Shown piece after piece: positions 50,101 through 60,176 of a DNA stretch of 64,000 nucleotides. The position numbers and the translations under genes were made by a program. Each line of letters starts with the position of its first letter. Position 1 is the first letter of the stretch. Where the stretch lies: the NCBI GenBank assembly GCA_015179025.1, contig WHUX01000110.1:1-64000 (forward strand), given 5' to 3'. This DNA comes from Terfezia claveryi. Lineage: Eukaryota; Ascomycota; Pezizomycetes; Pezizales; Pezizaceae. The notes under the pieces were generated by a model. That model did no database searches. It saw only the letters and a list, made by a program, of their open reading frames with translations, and was not told the origin of the DNA.

Positions 50101-53100
50101 GGAAGTTTCATCTGCGAGAATCTTGGTGTCTTTGACGAAACAATCCCATTCATGAGGATGAAGCTGTTTCAAATACTCCAGGAGCGTAACACGGGAATAA
50201 GGATCATCTTCCCTAATAATCTCACGGAGGGATAAAAGAATCTTTTCACCATAGTGAGGAATGATAACAGTGAAGGTGGGCATATTATCAACTGGAAGCG
50301 GTTCAGGTATGGGTGTCGATAGAGATTGGGCGAAGAATGAGATACGACGCTCGGCCTCACTTCCGCTAGGGAAGAATTCAGTCTTGAAGGAGTGGTCTTC
50401 TTGGGAGACGAAAAAAGTGGGTGCCCTCAATGTACGCTTTCCCTCTTGTTCAGACGGAACCTAGGATAAATCAGGTCAACACCATGCTTAAAGCGTGTAA
50501 AAGAAAAAATCTGAAGGATTCACATACCTGATGGTAGAGGAGCTTTTGAACATGGTCGATGGCCAAAAGGTGTTCTCGATACATAGATATAACAATTGCG
50601 TTCCAAACCTGGGAGATCAAGACCTTAGGCTTATACTTGATTTCCATGTCTGTGGTAGCGAGGACTTTGGAATAGATGCGCTTGGGAAGTCGAGAAAATA
50701 TGTTCCTCCATGGGGTCCAAATAGATACACCAAGATAGAATGAACGTGCCACTGAAAAGATGGTGTTCCAAATGATGTACCAGAGGTATGTGTCCAAGAA
50801 GAAGAGAATCAAGTCGCAAAAGTACATCAGACCAAGCACAATTTGTGGTTGATACTTACACAACATGGTCCCGACGATTTTGTCTCCAATACAATCTGTG
50901 ACGTCCATGATGGAAAGAACTCGGATTGGATCACGGAAAGAAAGAATCAAGTAGAAGTATGATTCAAGCAACTTGGCACCGAAGACAAGAACCCAAAGAC
51001 CGTAAGACATCCAGCGATCATTCCCTTGAAGTTGCGGGAAACTAGCCGTAAAGGTTTGACTCGCAACATACTGCCTTGAACCCTTCACGAAGAGGTAGCT
51101 GCCAAACAAACCACCAAGTGGCATAACAGAAAACCAGCAGAAGGTAGCGATGGCGACGAAAAACTGAACTATTCCTAGGATATATGCAATCTTTCCACCC
51201 TTGTTTTTGTCAATCATGAACACGTAAACACTGGGAGCAACATTGATGATCGTGACAAGGACGAGGAACATAAACTTTTTCGTAAGATGTTGTGCACCAG
51301 CCCATTGTCGAGGTACATATGCCCATTCAGCAAGAGTTGCGGCAACCATAATAAGACATGCAGCAGTCCCGCCCAAGGCACTTGCAGACCAAGTGGCTGC
51401 AGCGTGAGGCTTATTGTTCTCCGTCTGGATGTATGGTGTCTCCGTATATAGTGATGGAGAGTTGAATGCCGTATACATCCAGAATGATGTGACGTGGATG
51501 ATCCAGATGCGGTTAAAGTTAGTTATCAAGTGGAACCACGATCGAGTTTCCTTATAGGTTTTGAAGAATACTTTCTTCCAGTCAACTTCTTTGAGCTTCA
51601 GGTAACGCTGTGCTGGTGGCACATCAACCATACGAGACTTATCCGTCATGATGATACGCTCAATACCCTCAGGATACCAAAAGAGCTGATTGATGTCGTC
51701 GTAACCAATGATCCTATTGTGGTCGCGCTCTCGACGAACGTATTTCCCATCGACAATCTCATAGCCTTGGTCACGGCAATATTGGTACAATGGAGTAATA
51801 ACGTCCTTGAGGAATGTCCCTTCCTCAACAGGCTCGACCTTCTGTTGGCACTCTTGTGAATGGTAGTAATCATCGGCGCACTTGAAGATGAAGCAGAGGC
51901 ACTCAGGCATAAATCGAACCTGATTGGCCTCACCCCAGCATAACAAGTACAAGGCGATTTGGCGGACCCTGTCATGTTGAGACATTCGGTTCATCTTAGA
52001 TTTCCATCTGTACTCTGCGGCCTCTAAGCTGTTGTCCCCGTCCATTTGTGCCAAGGTCTGCTCCACGTCCTCTCCTGTGGCTCCTTTGGCCTTTTTAGCG
52101 GCCTCGCGAGCCTTTCGGGCCCGACGACTTGTTTTTCCGAGCTTCATATTTGCAAAGCCAACTGCCTCATCCAAATCGAGATGGGCAGCAAAGTACCATT
52201 TGCGAAAATTAGCATTATCGCCTCCAATGTAATCTGCATGGAGGGAGAGTAAAGCCTGGTTTGGGGTCATTCGAGAAGCTCGTGAATCCAAAAGTGTCAT
52301 AAGATGATCGTACATGTTGCGCATACTGTCTCTCTGGAACCCGAATTTGGCAACAAGATCAAGGAAAATGTCTTCGATTTCTTCCTTTGACAAAGGGATC
52401 TGGTTCTCAGAGGTCCAGGCCGGATATGGTTCCTTGGAGCGTTGCCCAGCAGGAAGTGCATTATTGTATTCCGTTCCATATACCGGGGTAGAAGCACCAG
52501 ACGATCGGTTTCCGCCATATGAAACTTGTGACGATGGGGGACGATACCCTCGCCCACCTTGACCACCCTCATACTCATTTCCGTAGTAATCCATCTGGGC
52601 AGCACGTGCCATGTCCGACCTCATCGTAAAATCACTGAATGTCTCAGAATCTTCCTCTGATTCGTTTCCTCTACGCTTTCCCTTGCGATCGTATCCCTGC
52701 TGGTTGTATTGAGGCTGCTGCCCAGCAGCAGCATTACCTTGATCTGGAAGCTGTTAGTAATTCGCCTCGAAGTAAATTATCCAGAGATCCTAATAATACC
52801 ATAATATTGATCGCCATAATAATCATCGTCGTAACCTTCATACAGTCAGCCATGCATTATTTTATGCGGATTCATTACGACTTACCCTGGTTGTTGCCAT
52901 ATCCATTATCATGATAACCTTGGTGGCCACCCTGAGGGTTTGCATTGTAGTAGTCCCTGAACAAAAAATTCAGATGAGCCCCAAGACAAATGCTCCATGG
53001 TGGATGCTTACTGTTCATCATAGTATCCATCCCCTTGCTGATTATAGTGTCCTTGTTGACCATATTCATCTTGATAGTAGGAATCAGTTTGACCCGCGTG

Positions 53101-53145
53101 ACCATACTGCTGTTGGTCGTCATATTGCTGATGAGTCCGCGACAT
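47174..53145 (-). CDS. fks1: Fks1, catalytic subunit of beta-1,3-glucan synthase (GT48)
   Basis: Exons 53012-53145, 52886-52956, 52800-52835, 50528-52743, 47596-50460 and 47174-47536 join into 1,894 residues. The N-terminus is rich in Gln, Tyr, Gly and Asp. The Fks1 domain follows ([33 protein letters not shown]), then a first set of membrane helices (about 490-720), the large cytoplasmic GT48 domain ([90 protein letters not shown]) and a second set of helices. The enzyme makes the main wall glucan from UDP-glucose at the plasma membrane, with Rho1 as regulator. Echinocandin hot spot 1 reads YLILSFRDP (678-686) and begins with Tyr, not the usual Phe. The three tiny 5' exons follow from GT-AG joins that keep the repeats GYYDEQ and [15 protein letters not shown] in frame. 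Confidence 0.97.
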
Positions 53146-56100
53146 CTTGCCCAGGTCGTGAAGGTAACGCCTATGAGAATATTAGTGCCTATTAGTTCGT
53201 CCGCATTCACATAACTCGATACTGTCCGTATTTTAAGCGGAGCTAGTACAGGGCTTTATTTGTTTGTTTACACACCTTGCTTAGAAGTCCAGCAACCGCA
53301 CCTGAGGCGATGCCCGCTCCGCTTAGAGGGATGAACCAAGCGTCCCGGTAGGAATTGATCTTGATTAAAAGTTGTATGTTTAACCAAAGAAAGGGTGGTG
53401 TACTGGTACGACTAGGGTGGAGTTTGACCGATGCTAAAGTTGAATGAAGTACGGAGAGATGTAGAGGTAGACAAACAATCAACTGAAAGAAAGCAAGGTA
53501 CAAGTCAGTAAGGAACTCGACTCCAGGCCTCGCCCAAGGCTCTGTCTATGCAGACGTTTTTGCTGAAGATTGTTGTGATGTTAAGGGGAGAAAGTGCAGA
53601 CGGAAGACTAGGGGGGGGAGGTTGTACTTGGTACTTCCGACCCTTCAGAAACGTACCTAAATCGGCAGATGCAGATGTAAAGTAGAACACCCCTTTCGAT
53701 AGCGAATGGAAGCTGTGCCGAATCTACCAGCGAGAACGAGAGGAACACTGGAGACGGTCGTTGACTCCGCGATGCAGCACCAAAATACCACAAAGAGTGT
53801 GCCGGTATTTTGGACGGACGGATAAGAGGGAAAGATGGAGGAGGGAAAGAGCAATGGGGAGAGATGCAGAGGTCTAGATAGACCGTGGACAGAGGGAAGT
53901 TCGACGGACGAAGCTTGGCCGGCCAGGGGCGTGGAAAGCTAGATTTGTGAAAAAGGAGAGGGTCGGTGGTCACAGCGGTCACGATCAAGGAACAGGAGAT
54001 TGGGCGGCAGCGACAATGCACGTTGACCGCACAAGAGCACCTACATGGTAGGTAACGCCATCCAGGAAAGGGTACAGAAGGTTCATTGATACCGTGTCTC
54101 GATACTTATGGCAAACTTTGATCTACTGTGCAATTGACCAGTATGAAAAGAAACAACATCGGCCTTGATAACTAGGTACGATGGAGCACAGAAGTCTTGA
54201 GGGATTCCTGTCCCATAATAAGAAACAGAGGTACGGTTCGGGGCGGCAACAGTGCAAATGTGTGCACGGTTTTCCGAGTTGCGGCTAGTGGGGTTTTGTC
54301 ATGCATATGATACCTAGCGGTGCATAGGTACATGTAGATGAATATTGGAAGTTCATACTCCGTACGGAATACAAATATCATATATGCTGGCTGGCTGGCT
54401 GGCAATGCGGTGAAGTCCCTGGCCCTTCACCAGGTACCGGTAATCTAGTACCCTTCACTAAACCTCCATCCGGCACGTACTGGTCCGTGGCGAGAGTTGT
54501 CCTGGAGATGACCAGAGATGTTTCGACTTCGTTGGTTCACAGAGTTTGTGAAGAAAAACTCGGCCGCAATGATATTTTGCATGCAACAATTTAGATATTA
54601 AGGGATAGGATCAGCTTCAACCCCCTGTTGACCAAAGGCAGAGAGACGTTGAGGCGGTGGCAACTGGAAATCCCAGCTCGGGGTTGACTCTCATCCATGC
54701 ATGAAAAAGATATCAAGCCCCATGCCACGTCGAATCTCGGGTATCGCATCTCGTTCCTTGAATTTTCAGGAGAACAAGGATTCTCAATTCTACAGTATGC
54801 CTCTTTTGCTGACGCCAGCGTTGCATCACCTTATCCGTTGCCCGGTATTTTCCTTTGTAAATTAACTGTAACTACTAGGAGTAACTAAAGTCTGCGGAGT
54901 TTTAGTCTGGTTGCGAGCGGTAGTGTAACTACGGCAGACTACCGGTACTAGGTACATAGGAGTTATGGTTCGTTTATGGTTCGTTCCTCCACATAGAGGA
55001 GGGTCGTGCAACCAGACTATGTACACAGGAGGGTGTTGAGCCAACCAGACTATGGTTCGTTATGGTTTCTTCATGTAGATAGTTGCCACAGTTGTGAAAT
55101 CGCAACTCTAAACTAGGTAAATCACATCAGCCCGCTCCGTATAGAAACATCAGAAAATCCATCATACCTCGGGTTTCATCAACAACACCATCAACCAGGC
55201 GACCTATCGTTTCTCTTAGACCTTTAGCTATGTGCTATTAATACCAAATGTTATACACTTAAACACGAGTCGTTTGCAAAAACTCTGACCGTGAGGATTT
55301 GCTTGTCAAGATGCGCCTTGTAACCTCAACTGCAGCAAGCAACGCCACCTTATACGATCTGGTTGTATCTCGGTTCGGGAACCTCTCGGGTTAGAGAAGA
55401 GCCTCCCATTCGGGTCAGGAGTCTCTCAGACTTAGGGCCTTGGCAGACTAGGAGCAGGTTACCACATTAGGAAGTATCAGCCTCATAGTGGCTGGTTGTG
55501 GAAGTAACCCGGTGATAATTAATATTGAAGAAGTATATCCAGTCATCATGGTTACCCATGTCCCTTCCTCCCCTTCCTCCCCTTCCCGTTGGCCATCGCA
55601 CTCGAGCAAAATTTGAAATCGACCTTTAACAACGGTCATATGCAAGAGCAAGACGGTATGGTATCCCTGAAGGCAAAAGTATGGATTGCCTTGCTAAAAT
55701 AATGTCAACCAAACTAAAGTATTGAGCCTCGAGCTTCAACACCACATTCTGTGTGCCCACCAGCACCAAAGCCTATGGGGGTTCAAGAGCGACACGATTG
55801 TTGGTTATAAACTTTTAACTGAAGTTACAAGTCTAGCAGGTATAACATTAAGTTTTGTACGGTAGAGGACATATACAACGAGAAGTTAATGCAGCCATCG
55901 ATAAGGTATGCGAGGCCAAGAAGTAGAGAAGATTTGGGTAATGAAGAAACCACAACCCTATTGTAGCTATACCAGGCTGTGAGCTGATACTGGAGTATTT
56001 GAATTCGAATCGGTTTCAGATGCCCTAGTTACAGATCCTAGACAAAGTCATCGCAGTCCACCGAAATCACACCAATAGTAGCCGGATAAACGCTTACAAA

Positions 56101-57462
56101 AGATTTAGATTTAAGAGAAGAGTATATAGTCTCTTTTCTGATTTTTGCAGCCTGATGCAAAGCTGTTGATAGATACAGTAGGTTGTAGAATAGAATCCAT
56201 TTCCAAAAACGTAAAATGGCTATAAACTTGGACTTACATAGAGGCTTCACATCAGGCTCAAACTCAATGCAAAAAGGCGCCCTTAAATTCGTAAAGTAAA
56301 TGCAATTATGCAATGTGTTTACGGAGGGCACTTTTGCTGTGATTTCATGGTATTGCGAAGACTTTTGTCTAGAGCCTGTAATCGCTGCCAGCTTCTAGTC
56401 TGGTTATGGCCTGCACTGGGTCTCGAATCACAGTCATGAAATCACTGTTTGTTTATTTATAGTTCCGTTAATTTCTCTTGGGAAACAGGCCGCGTGGACA
56501 GACTACTATCTCAAGAAGCTTATTAGTAGCAGCATTCGTCTTACCAACTACAAACAATAGTCGATATCCCAACAACGTCAACCACAAAAAATGCAAGTAT
56601 CAAAGGAATCGGTGCACTTTCCCCATATTCTGATGGAAGTAAAATGCCTCAGAATGGATCTTTGATAGCTATAGTGATACGCATGCATATCTGCCATGGG
56701 ATGGGGATTAGGAAATCATAAGTGGATATCTGAACCAGCTCGAGAAGCAGGTACGTTTCGAAACGATTTGTTGGAGTGCATTATATGTATCATGATTTCA
56801 TTTGAAGCCATACTTATGGGACCATCATTTTGTGCCCAGTTTCCTAAAAGTTTCAATAGTTACATTTGCTGCTATATGGAGGGCAGCTTCTATCAAAAAA
56901 GTGCTTACTTACAGTCCACTGGTTACATACGTACATACTTACTGTTCTGTAACTAATAATGGGTTGACCCCAGATTGTTCCGACTTAACCGCTCCAATTT
57001 TGCTTTTCATATCGTGCGTGTGCAGGTGCATTGCAGGTGTGGTGGGAATATTATGCAGGTAATTCGGTAATTCGTCTTGAAACACATATATATGTGTACA
57101 TACTTGTGTGCCCAGCCAGCTTCAGCTCGCGCAGTCGACGTAACATACCCAGCTTGGTTCCATTTACACTGGCTGAGAGTCGGAAGTATCTCTTTTTCTC
57201 TCTTTTCGTTGGAATAGAGTTGCCGTGCTTCTCTTTCATCCGCTCCTTCCAGTCTCTAATAGTACTGCCATAGCCTAGTCTCATCCTCGCTACTCGGAAT
57301 TCAAATTCCTTCCCTTTTCAGCCGCTTTCTCACACTCTTTCACAGAGGCAAAGGCCTCCTCGAACAGGGTCTGCCTTCTTTCCCGGTAGCACCTTTAGAA
57401 CAACTCAATCACAGCAACTGAGCTTCACCCAAGCTCTAATTTTGATAATTTTGCTGGCCACG
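53146..57462. other. Divergent intergenic region of 4.3 kb between fks1 and the GH72 gene
   Basis: This long gap separates the start codons of fks1 and the GH72 gene and should hold both promoters. A purine-rich block at 53830-53900 and CT-rich tracts near 57180-57320 may lie in the leaders. Between 54900 and 55070 there is a cluster of short repeats: TTATGGTTCG occurs several times and the CAACCAGACTA motif occurs three times (54903 inverted, 55009 and 55042). One more inverted copy lies at 56396. No frame looks like a gene. Confidence 0.45.
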
Positions 57463-59441
57463 ATGAAGGGTCTTTTGTCTACGTTATTGCCTCTGGCCTT
57501 GACCTTTACTGGTGCTTCGGCCGCTCTGCAGCCTATTGTCGTCAAGGGTAGCAAATTCTTCTATCAGAATGGAACGCAGTTGTACGTACCGTTTCCCACA
57601 TCTGGTCAAACCGGCCTGTGCTAACCTGTGCCTCTGATAGCTTCATAAAAGGTGTTGCCTACCAGGCAGACATATCGACCCAGAACCCCTCCGTGGCTGG
57701 GCAGTCGTACCATGACCCTTTGTCAGACGCAACTTCATGTAAACGGGACGTTCCGTACTTGCATGAGCTGGGCACCAATCTTATCCGTGTTTATGCCATT
57801 GACCCAACGAAAAACCACGATGACTGCATGAAATTACTTGACGACGCAGGTATGCTGGATTGCTTCAGAACGAACAGCATGTTGCTAACGAACAGAAGGC
57901 ATTTATGTTATTAGTGATTTGTCGGAACCTAACACGTCCATTAATCGTGATTCCCCTGCGTGGGACGATCAAATATACAAGCGTTACACAAATGTTGTCG
58001 ATGCCTTGGCGGGTTACTCTAATGTCATGGGTTTCTTTGCCGGTGCGTGTGGAATGAATGAAAAGTTGTGGTCGACGGGCTGACAGAAGGTGGTAGGGAA
58101 TGAGGTATCAAACATGTACAACAACACAGATGCCTCTGCCTTCGTGAAGGCTGCTGTTCGTGACACCAAGGCGTATATCAAAGCCATGAGCTACCGATCA
58201 ATTCCTGTTGGGTGAGTGAATATTCAGCTCAATCACCTTCGTAACTGACTTAGTGTATCAGTTATGCGACGAATGATGATGAGGACATCCGCGCACAGCT
58301 TGCAGACTACTTCAACTGTGGTAATGCAGAGGACCGTGCTGAGTTTTGGGGATGTGAGTTGTATTCTCACTCAAAAAAACGACATTAGCTAACTAATTTA
58401 TAATAGACAATATTTACTCATGGTGCGGTGATTCAAGCTACACACTGTCCGGTTTTGATCAGAGAACTGCCGAATTCCAGAATTACAGTATACCCTCATT
58501 CTTCGCGGAGTATGGATGCAATGTACGTCATTTTCCAGAGGTTAATATAGATTCCGAAGACTAACAGGAGATAAGAAAGTTACACCGCGAAAGTTTACCG
58601 AGGTTCAGGCGTTATACTCATCGCCAATGTCTGATGTCTTTTCTGGAGGAATCGTTTATATGTACTTCCAGGAGGCAAACAATTATGGTATTTAATATGG
58701 AGAAACTTTCTCTTTTGGCCTGTACTAATAAGGACTGTTTTAGGCTTGGTCGATATCAGCAATGGAAAAGTTACCAAGTTTCAGGATTTCACCAACCTAA
58801 AAAAACAAATCAGCAAGGTCAGTCCGAAGGGTGTGACGATGAGTAGCTACAACCCTTCAAACACTTCCCCACGTGACTGCCCGGTTGAAAATCAATTCTG
58901 GGAAGCCTCCACGACTCTCCCACCAACGCCCAATGAGTCGCTTTGCCAGTGCATGGTGAAATCTCTGAACTGTGTCGCCAAAAGTACTGTCACAGACAAG
59001 GCCATTGGAGACCTCTTCAACTTCGTATGTGGACAGGCAAATGCAGACTGCTCGGATATCAATACCAATGGTACCGCCGGAACGTATGGCCCTTTCTCCA
59101 TGTGCTCAGCTAATGAACGTCTCTCTTGGGCCTTTAACACTGTAAGTAAAGATCAATAAATTCGTATATCACAGAGGATACTAACAAGCATCTAGTACTA
59201 TAACTCGAACGGCAAGAGCGCTCAGTCGTGCGACTTTAACGGTAATGCCACGACACAGACTGGAGCCACTAATACAGACTGCAAGTCCGCTCTCGAAAGT
59301 GCTAGCAGCACCACAAAGCCGACTTCTACGGGGTCATCACAGGCTGCCCCAAACATCCGACCCCTTGGTGGTGTTTTCTGGATGGTGGGTTCGGTTGTGA
59401 TGGCATCGGTGTTTGCTGGAGCAATGTCTGTTTTGGTATAA
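57463..59441 (+). CDS. gas1: GPI-anchored beta-1,3-glucanosyltransferase (GH72 with CBM43), Gas/Gel family
   Basis: Nine exons (57463-57581, 57641-57849, 57899-58042, 58097-58211, 58262-58353, 58407-58522, 58576-58687, 58744-59141 and 59196-59441) join into 516 residues. A signal peptide (about 1-20, ending ASAAL) is followed by the GH72 domain with acid/base Glu160 in GNEVS and nucleophile Glu261 in FFAEYGC. A CBM43/X8 Cys-rich module follows (about 360-455; [37 protein letters not shown]). A Ser/Thr-rich stretch and a hydrophobic tail ([22 protein letters not shown]) suit GPI attachment. The enzyme cuts and rejoins beta-1,3-glucan chains at the outer membrane face, lengthening the product of Fks1. 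The catalytic acids match yeast Gas1 Glu161 and Glu262. Eight introns of about 46-67 bp interrupt it. The symbol is by family; paralogues are likely elsewhere. Confidence 0.96.
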
Positions 59442-60176
59442 TATCAATCCTAGGGTCTGTTATGGTTCTTCGTTTGGTCTTCGATTTCTTCCCTTTTTTT
59501 GAATTGTTTTGTACTTTCATACCTAAGCGCTAGAAATCATTAGTCTCTTTCACCTTTTTTCCAACGTTATTCACCAATTTGTTCATCTAATTCTGCCTGT
59601 ATGGGTTTATGCACATTGTATTGGTATGGTCTTGTTTATAGCACTTCGCCACAGTTAAATCAATACAAATGAATTCTACTGAGAAATTAAGATTTGTTTT
59701 TGATAGTGTACTCCCTCACCTACCTCCCTTCTCCACCCGATATTGGGTATGGGGATAGAGGGACAAATATATTTTGTCTCCAGCTTTGCAGGTTGGTTAT
59801 TTAAAAAAGAATATATATGCACGTCGATGATTCTGACCACTGGCTCATACTTTCGCTGAACTCTCCTCTAAGTTCACTAATAGATTACTTGCTTAGATGA
59901 GGTAAGTTCGTGAGCCTTGACAGTTCAGTTACAGTTAAATGCTCATGGCAAGTTCAGGGTAACTATGTTCAGGGATTAATCCGTTGGTTGCTATGGTAAT
60001 GGCAAGGAGCTTAATATTACAGAAGCTCAAGATACATATAGAGGTTCCTTCTTCAAAATTCCTTCATCCTCCTTCAACTATTCTTTGTCTACAATAGACA
60101 GGACGGCATGCTATAACAGCTACTACATACACTACGAGCCAGCATTACATTACGAACCAGCAATCCACGCATCACA
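59442..60176. other. Intergenic region between the GH72 gene and the GCNA-like gene
   Basis: The first part is T-rich and suits the 3' untranslated region of the GH72 gene. The remainder should hold the promoter of the next gene; CT-rich tracts occur near 60045-60090. GTTCAGGGTAAC and GTTCAGGGATTA lie at 59953 and 59969. No gene is seen. Confidence 0.45.

Noticed and set aside
47644..52252. Many open frames on the plus strand and other minus frames across fks1
   Set aside because: They are shadows of the fks1 exons, which give a continuous GT48 protein of expected length.
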